Shown: positions 1-7,825 of the stretch, in pieces
Position numbering within the stretch: position 1 is the stretch's first letter
Layout: the number at the start of each line of letters is the position of its first letter
Assembly: GCF_000374845.1 (NCBI RefSeq)
Contig: NZ_KB895412.1
Coordinates: 248,001 to 312,000 of the forward strand
From: Paenibacillus terrigena DSM 21567
GTDB lineage: Bacteria; Bacillota; Bacilli; Paenibacillales; Paenibacillaceae
Length of the DNA stretch: 64,000 nt
Reading direction: 5' to 3'
Notes under the pieces: generated by a model
The model's database searches: none
The model's input: only the letters and a program-made list of their open reading frames with translations
What the model was told of the DNA's origin: nothing
Position numbers and translations under genes: made by a program

Positions 1-179
1 CCGATTATAAATGGGTGATTCCTTATAGTATTTTGCTGGGTGCACTCCTTCTATTAGTGGCGGACATTGGCTCTAGATTTATTGTGATGCCGAAGGAAGT
101 GCCAGTCGGTGTCATGACCGCGATCGTCGGTGTTCCTTTCTTCGTGTACATTGCGCGCAGAGGAGTGGATGCGAAATGA
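1..179 (+). CDS. FecCD-type siderophore ABC permease, C-terminal fragment
   Basis: The window opens inside this gene; the readable frame begins at base 3 and ends with TGA at 177-179. The 58 visible residues form the last membrane segment of a FecCD (BtuC-like) permease: a hydrophobic LLGALLLLVAD stretch, then the family's closing pattern PxGVMTAIVGVPFFVY. The stop overlaps the start of the next permease (ATGA, 176-179), so the two are translationally coupled and probably form a heterodimeric channel. The substrate-binding protein, if present, lies upstream of the window. Confidence 0.93.
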   Translation, partial: DYKWVIPYSILLGALLLLVADIGSRFIVMPKEVPVGVMTAIVGVPFFVYIARRGVDAK

Positions 180-1216
180 AGAAGTTCATCACGGTTCGAG
201 GTCCGTTCTATTCTTTTCTCATGAGCCGCAAAGTCTTAATGGTAAGTATGCTGTTGTTCTTCGTGATGCTGGCCGTCATTGTCTTAAGCGTTGGGATGGG
301 CAGTGTGGGGATTGGTGTTATGGATACGATCTCGGCCCTCTTCGGGCATGCGAAGGATAGCTCGCATCAGGTCATTATCTTCAGTCTGCGCCTGCCGCGA
401 ATCGTCGTGGCGATGCTCGTCGGTGCTGCGCTCGCGGTATCTGGGGCAATTCTGCAAGGGATGATTCGCAATCCGCTCGCATCACCCGATATTATCGGGA
501 TTTCGGGCGGAGCAACGCTCGGCGCGGTCATCTATTTCTATTTCTTCGCGGAGACGACAAGCATTCATATGCTGCCGATTGGCGCAGTCATCGGTGCGTT
601 CGTCTCTACATTCGCTATCTATTTGATGGCTTGGAAAAAAGGGGTATCCCCCTTGAAGCTCGTGCTGATCGGAATCGGGATGAATGCGGCTTTTACCTCG
701 ATTACGTACATGCTCTTGATCTCGGCGCCGTTCGTGCTGGCACAGAAGTCGCTGACGTTCATGACAGGTAGTATCTACGGTACCTCATGGCAGAATGATG
801 TGCTGCCGCTGCTGCCTTGGGTTCTGATCTTGATGCCGGCTGCGATGCTGTATGCGCGTCATGTGAACGTACAGGAGCTCGGCGATGATGTCGCAGCAGG
901 TGTGGGCAGCTCGGTTCGGAAGCATCGACTGGTGCTGTTGATTCTCGCCGTTGGCCTTGCAGGCGCTGCAGTTGCGATTGGCGGGGCGATTTCTTTCATC
1001 GGTCTTATGGCACCGCATATTGCGCGCCGGCTCGTCGGGCCAGCCTTCGGCGGGGTACTCCCCGTCTCGGCCTTGATCGGCGCATTGCTGCTGCTCCTTG
1101 CCGACTTTATCGGCAGAACGATGTTCACACCGCTCGATATTCCGGCAGGTGTATTCACCGCGATTATCGGGGCGCCGTTCTTTGTCTACTTGCTCTATCG
1201 TCATCGTAAATCATAA
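176..1216 (+). CDS. FecCD-family iron-siderophore ABC transporter permease
   Basis: A 346-residue integral membrane protein of the BtuC/FecCD family, which forms the inner-membrane channel for ferric siderophore uptake. About nine or ten hydrophobic segments are visible. Family landmarks are RLPRIVVAMLVGAALAVSGAILQGMIRNPLASPDIIG around residues 70-110, the GAISFIGLMAPHIARRLVG block that contacts the ATPase near residue 270, and PAGVFTAIIGAPFF near the end. It overlaps the previous permease by 4 bp and is followed after 26 bp by its ATPase. The cargo (hydroxamate, catecholate or citrate type) cannot be told from the permease alone. Confidence 0.95.
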   Translation: MKKFITVRGPFYSFLMSRKVLMVSMLLFFVMLAVIVLSVGMGSVGIGVMDTISALFGHAKDSSHQVIIFSLRLPRIVVAMLVGAALAVSGAILQGMIRNPLASPDIIGISGGATLGAVIYFYFFAETTSIHMLPIGAVIGAFVSTFAIYLMAWKKGVSPLKLVLIGIGMNAAFTSITYMLLISAPFVLAQKSLTFMTGSIYGTSWQNDVLPLLPWVLILMPAAMLYARHVNVQELGDDVAAGVGSSVRKHRLVLLILAVGLAGAAVAIGGAISFIGLMAPHIARRLVGPAFGGVLPVSALIGALLLLLADFIGRTMFTPLDIPAGVFTAIIGAPFFVYLLYRHRKS

Positions 1217-1242
1217 ATGTGTACATCGAGGGGGTTCGACCT

Positions 1243-2043
1243 ATGATCGCCATGGAAACGAAGGATTTGAGTCTTGCGTATGGTGATGCGCTCATATTTA
1301 ATAAATTGAATTTTGCCATTCCAAAAGGCGAGATTACGGTCTTCGTCGGCAGCAATGGCTGTGGGAAGTCCACGCTGCTGCGCTCCCTCGCACGCTTAAT
1401 TAAGCCGAAGGACGGGACAGTTCTGTTAGATGGCAGTGAAATTGCCAAGCTGTCGACGAAGGAAGTGGCAAGGCGTCTAGCCATCCTGCCGCAAGGGCCC
1501 ATTGCCCCGGAGGGGCTTACGGTGCTGCAGCTGATTAAGCAGGGACGCTACCCATATCAATCCTGGCTTCGGCAATGGTCGCAAGAAGATGAGGACATGG
1601 TGAAGCAGGCGCTTGAAGCGACAGGTATGACGCCATTCGCAGAGCGGACGGTCGATTCCTTGTCGGGAGGGCAGCGGCAAAGAGCATGGATTGCGCTAAC
1701 CTTAGCGCAGGGGACGGATACCATCTTGCTGGATGAGCCTACGACTTATCTGGATTTGACGCATCAGATTGATGTCTTGGACTTGTTATACGAATTGAAT
1801 GAGCGTGAGAATCGGACCATCATTATGGTGCTGCATGATATTAATCTCGCCTGTCGATATGCGCACCATATGGTTGCAATCAAAGACAACCGGATCTGGG
1901 CGGCAGGCAAGCCGGAGGAGATCGTAAATGCCGAGCTCATGTCCTCGGTATTCGGCATGGAATGCGTGATCTCGCAGGATCCGTTGTTCGGCACACCGAT
2001 GGTCATCCCGCACGGGAGAGGGCGCAAGCCTTTTGAAGAATAG
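1243..2043 (+). CDS. Iron-siderophore ABC transporter ATP-binding protein (FecE/FhuC type)
   Basis: A 266-residue ABC ATPase that powers the two permeases before it. It carries Walker A GSNGCGKST, the Q-loop LPQG, signature LSGGQRQR, Walker B TILLDEPTTYLD and the switch histidine in VLHD. The ATG at 1243 is preferred because GAGGGGG (1228-1234) lies 8 bases upstream. An in-frame GTG at 1219 would add eight residues without a ribosome site. A terminator follows at 2062. The ferric-hydroxamate operon at 21.2-24.2 kb has no ATPase, so this protein may serve it as well (inference; YusV is shared in this way in B. subtilis). Confidence 0.95.
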   Translation: MIAMETKDLSLAYGDALIFNKLNFAIPKGEITVFVGSNGCGKSTLLRSLARLIKPKDGTVLLDGSEIAKLSTKEVARRLAILPQGPIAPEGLTVLQLIKQGRYPYQSWLRQWSQEDEDMVKQALEATGMTPFAERTVDSLSGGQRQRAWIALTLAQGTDTILLDEPTTYLDLTHQIDVLDLLYELNERENRTIIMVLHDINLACRYAHHMVAIKDNRIWAAGKPEEIVNAELMSSVFGMECVISQDPLFGTPMVIPHGRGRKPFEE

Positions 2044-2061
2044 TTCGAATATAGAAGAATC

Positions 2062-2106
2062 GACGACCCTCCACGGCTTACGGGCTGCTGGGCGGTCGTC
2101 TTTTTG
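2062..2106 (+). terminator. Rho-independent terminator after the siderophore operon
   Basis: GACGACC at 2062-2068 pairs with GGTCGTC at 2094-2100, followed directly by TTTTTG. It lies 19 bases after the ATPase stop. Confidence 0.8.
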
Positions 2107-2213
2107 TATGGTAAAGAGACGATAAAGTGATTGTAGAATCATCAGCGGAATAATATACTAATTGTGGAATTTGGCGTTCATGTTATTAATCTTACGATGA
2201 GGTGATCACCGTC

Positions 2214-2852
2214 TTGCGAAAAACAAAGACGTTTCTTGTGTTCCTGTGTGCCATTTTGATTGTTCTTTATACGGTGATTCAATACGGATTTTTTGATGCC
2301 AAGCTCGCTGGATTGGTGCAATTTAAGCTTCAAAGTCCAGATTTTCATGTTACGCCTTGGGTCTATTTTTTGTATGCTCACATTGTGACGGGGGCGCTTG
2401 CGCTGCTCATCGGCCCATTCCAAATCTTTCGCAAGCAGCGGCATGCGAAGTCTCGCGATTGGCACCGCCGTCTCGGGATGGTCTACGTTATTTCGATTTT
2501 TATTAGCGGTATCGTCAATATTTATCTATCGTTATATGCTACTGCGGGATGGATCGCGCAGACCGGGTTCATCGCTTTAGATCTTGCATGGATGTTCACA
2601 ACCTATATAGCCGTTGCCAAGATTATGCGGCAAGACGTTCCCGCACATCGGAACTGGATGCTCCGCAGCTATGCCTTGACGTTCGCTGCGGTTACGCTGC
2701 GGGTGTATCTAGGACCCCTGAGTCTCGCCTTTGGGGATTTTGAGCTCGCCTACAGATTTACGGCCTGGCTGTGCTGGGTACCGAACTTAGTCATTATCGA
2801 GATGGTGATTCGATCTCGCTCGGTTAAGGGACCAACAGGATTCGGCCGCTGA
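2214..2852 (+). CDS. DUF2306 family membrane protein
   Basis: A predicted membrane protein of about 212 residues with five or six hydrophobic segments. It matches the DUF2306 pattern: WVYFLYAHIVTGALALLIGPFQIF, then RRLGMVYVISIFISGIVNIYLS, then VPAHRNWMLRSYALTFAAVTLRVYL. The conserved histidines and HRNWMLRS motif resemble haem-type membrane families, but no function is established. The likely start is TTG at 2214, nine bases after GAGGTG (2199-2204); GTG at 2202 lies inside that ribosome site. Its 3' end overlaps the convergent quinone reductase gene by 29 bp. It appears to be a single-gene unit. Confidence 0.85.
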   Translation: MRKTKTFLVFLCAILIVLYTVIQYGFFDAKLAGLVQFKLQSPDFHVTPWVYFLYAHIVTGALALLIGPFQIFRKQRHAKSRDWHRRLGMVYVISIFISGIVNIYLSLYATAGWIAQTGFIALDLAWMFTTYIAVAKIMRQDVPAHRNWMLRSYALTFAAVTLRVYLGPLSLAFGDFELAYRFTAWLCWVPNLVIIEMVIRSRSVKGPTGFGR

Positions 2853-3825
2853 TCTTCCGTTGTTCGAAGGCTTCATGGGCTCTTGCAGCATCGGCGAGGG
2901 AATAAGTACGATCGATTTTGACAGATAGTCGGCCCTCCTGAACCCATTGGACGAAATGCTCTGCATAGGTCTGCCATGAATCTCTAAAGTATAAGAGGGA
3001 GAAGCGATTAATGTAGATCGAACCCTTCTCCTGCAGGGTCATGAGATCGAAGGGCGGAACGAATCCGCTAGCTTGTCCGAAAAGCTCCAAATATCCGCGC
3101 GGGGCAAGGCTGTCGAGGCTGCCTTCGAACGTATCCTTGCCTACGCCATCATAGACGACATTGACGCCTCGGCCATTCGTGATGCGCCGTGCTTCCTTCG
3201 CAAAATCCGCCTGCGTCGAGATAATAACCTCATCAGCCCCTGCTTCTTTGGCGGCGTGCGCTTTCGCTTCGGTCGACACGACCGCAATAACGCGCCCTCC
3301 GCGAATTTTGGCCATCTGCACGAGGAAGAGTCCTACGCCGCCTGCGGCAGCATGCACAAGGCACCAATCGCCTGGCTTAATCGGATAAGCCTCATGCGTC
3401 AGGGCATAAGCCATGAAGCCTTGCACCAGCCCGGCTGCCGCTTGCTCAAGTGTTAGCTCCCCCGGGACAGGAATAAGGTAATTGGCGGGCGCTACGACAT
3501 GTGTCGCGTATGTTCCGCCTCCACCCCCGCAAATAACACGATCCCCAATCTTCACATGAGTGTCTCCCGATCCGAGTGCTTCTACAATCCCTACACATTG
3601 ACTGCCGATGGTTGCAGGGAGTTCGTATTTCAGACCGCCTTCTTTTTTGTAAAAAGCTTGCTGCACGAGGTCGCCTCGCCGATGCTGCATATCGAGGAAA
3701 TTCACGCTTGCTGCTTGCACGCGGATGAGGGCTTCGCCTGGTGCAGGCGTGGGTATCGGCAATTCCTCGAATTGCATCACTTCAGGACCACCGTAGGCAT
3801 GGATACGAATCGCTTGCATGTTCAT
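2824..3825 (-). CDS. Zinc-free NADPH:quinone oxidoreductase (MDR superfamily)
   Basis: A 333-residue medium-chain dehydrogenase/reductase of the QOR class, which reduces quinones or activated alkenes with NADPH in the cytosol. It has the N-terminal GroES-like fold (AIRIHAYGGPEVMQFEELPIPTPAPGEALIRVQAASVNFLD), the Rossmann motif AAAGGVGLFLVQMAK, and no catalytic zinc ligands. The ATG at 3825 has a clear ribosome site (AAGGAG, reverse strand). It is divergent from the MarR-like gene at 4000. The shared 174-bp spacer carries three TTGTTTC repeats, so control by that regulator is likely but unproven. Confidence 0.93.
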   Translation of the reverse strand: MNMQAIRIHAYGGPEVMQFEELPIPTPAPGEALIRVQAASVNFLDMQHRRGDLVQQAFYKKEGGLKYELPATIGSQCVGIVEALGSGDTHVKIGDRVICGGGGGTYATHVVAPANYLIPVPGELTLEQAAAGLVQGFMAYALTHEAYPIKPGDWCLVHAAAGGVGLFLVQMAKIRGGRVIAVVSTEAKAHAAKEAGADEVIISTQADFAKEARRITNGRGVNVVYDGVGKDTFEGSLDSLAPRGYLELFGQASGFVPPFDLMTLQEKGSIYINRFSLLYFRDSWQTYAEHFVQWVQEGRLSVKIDRTYSLADAARAHEAFEQRKISGRILLVP

Positions 3826-3853
3826 TGAAATACACTCCTTTGATATATTTATT

Positions 3854-3936
3854 TTGTTTCATGGATATAAATTATTGTTTCTTGGAAAATATATTAATAT
3901 GCGTATGCTGTTTTGTCAATATTGTTTCGGAGAAAC
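3854..3936. promoter_or_regulatory. Candidate operator: three TTGTTTC repeats in a divergent promoter region
   Basis: TTGTTTC occurs at 3854-3860, 3875-3881 and 3922-3928. The first two are exactly 21 bp apart, two helical turns. The third is the left arm of GTTTC-GGA-GAAAC (3924-3936). The spacer separates the quinone reductase from the MarR-like regulator and is otherwise AT-rich. Binding is inferred only from the repeats and the gene arrangement. Confidence 0.4.
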
Positions 3937-3999
3937 TTTAAAATGAAGAGCGTTCTTGATATACTGTGCGTAAGTCTATTTTGTTAAGGAGATTATCGT

Positions 4000-4710
4000 A
4001 TGACGCAACCATCAGACTCGAATTGGAGCACAATCGAAGCAACCCATAAAGCACAATTAGTTCAGGAATTAATGGAGACGACGGCCAAGCTGCAGGCCAA
4101 ATTCCAAGCGGAGGATGATGAAGAAAAGCAGTGGTTGGTTGCGAATAGCAGTAACCCGGAGGTTCTAAGCTTCTTGCAGGAGTCGACGGTGATTATGCTG
4201 CATGTGATTGATGCCATCGGACGACTGGAGCCGGTGAATGGCATCACGATCTCCAAGCAGTTCGGCATTCCGAAAGGCAGTGTCTCGAAGATCACACGGC
4301 GATTGGTGGAGAAGGAGATCATTCGCACCGAATATCTTCCCGGAAACAAAAAAGAGGTGCTATTCTGCACAACACCACTCGGCAAGGAGATCTTCGATCT
4401 GCATCAAGCGCTGCATCGTCAGATCGACCGGGGCGTGCATCGATTCCTCCAGCGGTATAGCGAAGACGAGCTAAAGTTCATCACGCAATGTCTGCAAGAT
4501 ACGCTCGAAGCCTCGTGGGTCCATGACGATTCACAAGGGGAATGGTCTCTGCCTGATCCTACACCCGTCCAGCCGCCAGCGCAGCCGATCTTGCAGGATG
4601 CCGAAGATCGGGACGAAATCATGAAGATGTTGAAATCACTGAACGGTCCCGAATTGAAGAAGGCGAAGGCCATTTTGAAGGATGTCTTTTTTACGTCGTT
4701 TGATGAATAA
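4000..4710 (+). CDS. MarR-like winged-helix transcriptional regulator
   Basis: A 236-residue protein with a central winged helix at about residues 60-125: VIMLHVIDAIGRLEPVNGITISKQFGIPKGSVSKITRRLVEKEIIRTEYLPGNKKEVLFCTTPLGKEI, the pattern of MarR repressors that read drugs, phenols or oxidants. It is longer than the usual 140-160 residues. There is an extra N-terminal helix of about 50 residues and a C-terminal tail with a proline-rich linker (DPTPVQPPAQP) and a charged helix. It is divergent from the quinone reductase, its likely target. AAGGAG lies 11 bases before the ATG. Confidence 0.88.
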   Translation: MTQPSDSNWSTIEATHKAQLVQELMETTAKLQAKFQAEDDEEKQWLVANSSNPEVLSFLQESTVIMLHVIDAIGRLEPVNGITISKQFGIPKGSVSKITRRLVEKEIIRTEYLPGNKKEVLFCTTPLGKEIFDLHQALHRQIDRGVHRFLQRYSEDELKFITQCLQDTLEASWVHDDSQGEWSLPDPTPVQPPAQPILQDAEDRDEIMKMLKSLNGPELKKAKAILKDVFFTSFDE

Positions 4711-4755
4711 AGTAGTAGTCGCACCCGAACAGAGGGAAGAGGAGTGTGCAGCAGC

Positions 4756-5706
4756 TTGAACAAGACAGACCGATTATTGGCCATCGTATTGGAATTGCAG
4801 CGCACTGCGGTGTTACGCGCGGAGGATCTAGCGGCAATTTTCGAGACGAGTGTGCGGACTATTTATCGTGATATTCAAGCGTTAAGCGAGGCGGGTGTAC
4901 CCGTGGTAGGAGAGCCGGGGGTGGGTTACTCCTTGATGGAAGGATACTTCTTGCCGCCGGTTAGTTTAACAGCCGAGGAAGCGGTCACTTTGCTGATTGG
5001 GACGGATTTCATCGAGCAGCGATTCGATCAGGATTATGGTCAGAAGGCACGCTCTTCACGCGGGAAAATCGAAGCGATTCTGCCGGAACCCGTTCGGATG
5101 GAAGCAGCTCGGGCACGTAAGACGATGCGGCTGCTGACGACGGATGACGAGAGATATCGCGGTCCGGAGAAAGCTTATGTAGAGATGATTCGCCAAGCCA
5201 TCCTACTCGGTCGCAAAGTGAAATTCGGCTACGCCAAACGATTGCCGGGAGAGGACGGGAATCGCCACAGCGTGCGGGTGGCGGCACCTTATGGACTGGT
5301 GTTCACTAGAGGCTCGTGGGTTCTTGTGGCGAGCTGTGAGCTGCGGCAGGATATTCGTCATTTTCGGTTATCGCGAATGAACGAACTGACGGTGCTGAAT
5401 GAACCCTTCCAACTCCCTTCGGATTTTAACCTACAGGATTATGCACCTCCAGATGACCGTAATATCGTCGTGCGGGTTCAGGTGCATGCGGCGATCGCGG
5501 ATAAAGTGAAGGAGTCCCCGAACTATTACAGCGAAGCCATCGAGGAGCAGGAAGGTGGGGATCTGCATATGACCTTCCGTGTCCGCCAGCCTGAGGAGAT
5601 GCTCCAATGGGTGCTTGGGTGGGGCGCGGGCGTCGTTGTGCTTGAGCCGGAATCACTCTGTACACGGGTTCGTGAAGAAATTCATCATATGCTCGAACAC
5701 TACTGA
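4756..5706 (+). CDS. YafY-type HTH/WYL transcriptional regulator
   Basis: A 316-residue regulator with an N-terminal HTH_11 domain (LLAIVLELQRTAVLRAEDLAAIFETSVRTIYRDIQALSEAGVPV, residues 5-50) and a WYL ligand-sensing domain (about 140-230, RHSVRVAAPYGLVFTRGSWVLVASCELRQDIRHFRLSRM), then a WCX C-terminal segment. TTG at 4756 gives the family's usual beginning (NKTDRLL) and follows GAAGAGGAG; GTG at 4744 is an alternative. The next genes, DinB-like and EVE-domain, run in the same direction and could be its targets. It is one of three such regulators in this window. Confidence 0.92.
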   Translation: MNKTDRLLAIVLELQRTAVLRAEDLAAIFETSVRTIYRDIQALSEAGVPVVGEPGVGYSLMEGYFLPPVSLTAEEAVTLLIGTDFIEQRFDQDYGQKARSSRGKIEAILPEPVRMEAARARKTMRLLTTDDERYRGPEKAYVEMIRQAILLGRKVKFGYAKRLPGEDGNRHSVRVAAPYGLVFTRGSWVLVASCELRQDIRHFRLSRMNELTVLNEPFQLPSDFNLQDYAPPDDRNIVVRVQVHAAIADKVKESPNYYSEAIEEQEGGDLHMTFRVRQPEEMLQWVLGWGAGVVVLEPESLCTRVREEIHHMLEHY

Positions 5707-5725
5707 CATAATGGTGTCAGTAGTG
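5698..5725. repeat. Perfect 11-bp inverted repeat over the stop codon of the WYL gene
   Basis: CACTACTGACA (5698-5708) and TGTCAGTAGTG (5715-5725) are separated by six bases. The stop TGA (5704-5706) lies inside the left arm. There is no following T-run, so it is either a weak terminator, an mRNA-stabilising hairpin or a protein-binding site before the DinB-like gene. Confidence 0.6.
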
Positions 5726-5772
5726 CTGTGATATCGTGGAATCAAATGACAATAAAGGAGCTGTTCGTAAGA

Positions 5773-6306
5773 ATGAATACACGCGAATCTTTACTGAAAT
5801 TTGAGGAAACGGCAAATCACTATATTCATGCATTAGATCAATTCAGTATGGAGCAATTGACTCGTCAGCCTGGTGAAAGTGAATGGTCACTGGGGCAAAT
5901 GATGCAGCATCTTATCAACTCGGCAATCTATATGCATTTACGGAATGTAGAGCTGTGCATGACAGTGAATGAGACCGGGGCTGATCTAGCTGCTGAGAAA
6001 TCCGAAGCTGGCGTAGCGCTATTTGAACAGGGAAGCTTCCCGCCAGTGCGTATCCAAGTCCCGCCATCCCCGCAATATACCCCTGTGCAACCGGCCAGCA
6101 AGGAGCAGCTCGTGCAAGGGCTGAATACGGTGATCCAGCGGATGCGAGAAGTAGAGCCGACACTCGTTCATACGTCTCAGTCCAATAAAGTCGCTCATCC
6201 GCGATTTGGTGCGATGAACGCGACAGAATGGTATTTGCTCATCGAAATGCACTACCGTCATCATCTGCTGCAGATGGATCGGTTGAAGGAATTTCTATAC
6301 GCATGA
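5773..6306 (+). CDS. DinB-like (DinB_2 fold) protein
   Basis: A 177-residue four-helix protein of the DinB/YfiT superfamily. The N-terminal helix holds HYIHALDQFSMEQLTRQPGESEWSLGQMMQHLINSAIYM, where the histidine of QHLINS is the first family metal ligand. The C-terminal MHYRHHLLQMDRLKEFL supplies the H-x3-H type ligands. Relatives act as thiol (bacillithiol) S-transferases or are of unknown role. ATG at 5773 follows AAAGGAG (5754-5760); the upstream extension is unlikely. It overlaps the EVE-domain frame near 6303, suggesting one transcript. Confidence 0.85.
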   Translation: MNTRESLLKFEETANHYIHALDQFSMEQLTRQPGESEWSLGQMMQHLINSAIYMHLRNVELCMTVNETGADLAAEKSEAGVALFEQGSFPPVRIQVPPSPQYTPVQPASKEQLVQGLNTVIQRMREVEPTLVHTSQSNKVAHPRFGAMNATEWYLLIEMHYRHHLLQMDRLKEFLYA

Positions 6307-6332
6307 ATATAGGGAACGAAGGGATGGGAACG

Positions 6333-6794
6333 ATGGCAGCCGATGATGCCCTAAGCGAGCCATGCCGATACTGGATTGGTGTCGTATCTGCAACACATGT
6401 GAAGCGCGGCGTGGCGGGTGGGTTCGCACAGCTCTGTCATGGCAAGTCAGCGCCTTTGCGAAGAATGCGTAAGAATGACTGGTTGATCTACTATTCTCCA
6501 CGAACGGAAATGGCTCAAGGGAAGGCGCTCCAAGCATTCACGGCCATTGGGCAGGTTGCAGATGACAGCGTCTACGAATTTCAAATGTCTGAATCCTTTG
6601 TGCCATTTCGCCGGAATATTCACTATCGTCCGAGTCGGGAAGTGAAGATCGCCGATTTATTGGACCAGCTTAGCTTCACGCGCGGGAATCGCAATTGGGG
6701 ATATTCCTTCCGTTACGGTCATTTCGAGATCGGAGGGGAAGATTTCCTGATCATTGCCAGAGCAATGCTGGAAGATGCGGGTTTGTCTATATGA
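6333..6794 (+). CDS. EVE domain protein (PUA-like, YTH-related fold)
   Basis: About 153 residues forming one EVE domain: RYWIGVVSATHVKRGVAGGFAQLCHGKSAPLRRMRKNDWLIYYSPRTE at the start and SFTRGNRNWGYSFRYGHFEIGGEDFLIIARAML at the end, both standard for this family. EVE proteins bind modified bases in nucleic acids, often beside restriction or antitoxin genes; here the neighbours are DinB-like and PhnA-like genes instead. Starts at 6303, 6324 and 6333 are possible. GAAGGG (6318-6323) best fits ATG 6333. The gene follows the DinB-like gene directly. Confidence 0.88.
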   Translation: MAADDALSEPCRYWIGVVSATHVKRGVAGGFAQLCHGKSAPLRRMRKNDWLIYYSPRTEMAQGKALQAFTAIGQVADDSVYEFQMSESFVPFRRNIHYRPSREVKIADLLDQLSFTRGNRNWGYSFRYGHFEIGGEDFLIIARAMLEDAGLSI

Positions 6795-6860
6795 GGAGTC
6801 TATGTTATCATTCAACCCTATAAGGTACCCCTAACAACGAAGAATAGAGGTAATCATTCG

Positions 6861-7202
6861 ATGTCTAATTTGCCCAACTGCCCCAAATGCCAATCCGAGT
6901 ATACGTACGAAGATGGCAGTCTATTTGTCTGCCCGGAATGTGCACACGAGTGGACGCTAGAAGCGGAAGCTGCGAATAGCGAAGATACGAAAGTCTACAA
7001 AGATGCCAATGGGAATATCCTAAGTGACGGTGACACCGTTAGTGTCATCAAGGATTTGAAGGTCAAAGGCAGCTCTTCCGTCATCAAAATCGGTACAAGA
7101 GTCAAAAATATCCGTCTCGTCGACGGCGATCATGATATTGATTGCAAAATTGATGGGTTCGGTGCGATGAAATTAAAGTCGGAGTTCGTGAAAAAAATAT
7201 AA
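6861..7202 (+). CDS. PhnA/YjdM family zinc-ribbon protein
   Basis: A 113-residue cytosolic protein with an N-terminal zinc ribbon ([28 protein letters not shown]: two CxxC pairs at residues 7-10 and 24-27) and a C-terminal SH3-like PhnA domain ([65 protein letters not shown]). The family was named after the phosphonate locus but is not required for phosphonate breakdown; its role is unknown. It is a single gene with its own ribosome site (AGAGGT) and a following terminator. Confidence 0.93.
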   Translation: MSNLPNCPKCQSEYTYEDGSLFVCPECAHEWTLEAEAANSEDTKVYKDANGNILSDGDTVSVIKDLKVKGSSSVIKIGTRVKNIRLVDGDHDIDCKIDGFGAMKLKSEFVKKI

Positions 7203-7212
7203 TATCTGCACG

Positions 7213-7246
7213 AAAAGGGCATTCCTCTCGCAGGAGTGCCCTTTGT
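7213..7246. terminator. Bidirectional terminator between the PhnA-like and MarR genes
   Basis: AAAAGGGCA on the left pairs with TGCCCTTT on the right, with an inner TCC/GGA step. T-rich ends are present in both directions, fitting the two convergent genes. Confidence 0.8.
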
Positions 7247-7277
7247 TGTTCATTTGAAATGCAGCGATAGCGACAGA

Positions 7278-7709
7278 TCAATAAAATACTTTGGTATGAA
7301 GCACCTGCATGGCTTGTTGAATATCCTTCCATTCCTCTTCGGATGCGCCTTTCATGCGCTCTAGAAAACGCCCTCCAATACGCGCGAAAGCGACATTCAT
7401 CATTGCCTGTCCTTCCTCGGAGAGGCGAATCATTTGTTTTCGTCGATCATCCGCCGCATCGAACTTCTCGCATAGATTTTTCTCGCATAATTTACGGATT
7501 TCACGGCTCGTATTCGGCATGGAGATATGCTTACAATCGCTGATCTGGCTTAGGGTGACGGGTTGGCTAACGGCTAAGTATTCTAGAATGCCGTACTGAA
7601 GCGGTGTGATGTCATCAGGTTTAATATCCTTCGTAAATGTATGAGTTACTTCATGAACGGCCGTCGTGAAGGCCACGATCTGTTGAAAAAATGCTTCTTT
7701 ATCCACCAT
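7278..7709 (-). CDS. MarR family transcriptional regulator
   Basis: A 143-residue dimeric winged-helix repressor: QYGILEYLAVSQPVTLSQISDCKHISMPNTSREIRKLCEKNLCEKFDAADDRRKQMIRLSEEGQAMM spans the HTH and the wing with the family's DxRRK tip. It is divergent from the quinone reductase-like gene at 7826. The 116-bp spacer holds two copies of one palindrome over the target promoter, so it very likely represses both itself and that gene. The inducing ligand is unknown; quinones or oxidants are likely from the target enzyme. Confidence 0.93.
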   Translation of the reverse strand: MVDKEAFFQQIVAFTTAVHEVTHTFTKDIKPDDITPLQYGILEYLAVSQPVTLSQISDCKHISMPNTSREIRKLCEKNLCEKFDAADDRRKQMIRLSEEGQAMMNVAFARIGGRFLERMKGASEEEWKDIQQAMQVLHTKVFY

Positions 7710-7753
7710 AGCTCACCTCTCCTTCCACGATAACAAATTCATTATCTATTAAC

Positions 7754-7772
7754 AATTATCATTTGACAACTA
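7754..7772. promoter_or_regulatory. MarR operator site 1 (overlaps -35)
   Basis: AATTATCATTTGACAACTA, an imperfect palindrome that matches the perfect site at 7793-7812 apart from single changes. It overlaps the -35 hexamer TTGACA (7763-7768) of the quinone reductase promoter. Confidence 0.65.
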
Positions 7773-7791
7773 AATAAGTGCATGATAGCAT
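7763..7791 (+). promoter_or_regulatory. Sigma-A promoter of the quinone reductase-like gene
   Basis: TTGACA at 7763-7768 and TAGCAT at 7786-7791 are spaced by 17 bp, with an extended -10 TG one base before the hexamer. Both flanks are occupied by the MarR-type operators. Confidence 0.65.
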
Positions 7792-7792
7792 C

Positions 7793-7812
7793 TAGTTATC
7801 AAATGATAACTA
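7793..7812. promoter_or_regulatory. MarR operator site 2 (perfect palindrome at +1)
   Basis: TAGTTATCAAATGATAACTA has 9-bp perfect arms around a 2-base centre. It lies directly after the -10 box and over the expected transcription start. It shares its core with site 1, 39 bp upstream. Confidence 0.75.
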
Positions 7813-7825
7813 ATGAGGTGGGACC

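Noticed and set aside
785-1204. Long antisense reading frames inside the FecCD permease
   Set aside because: They are shadows of a GC-rich membrane gene, with no ribosome site and low-complexity composition.
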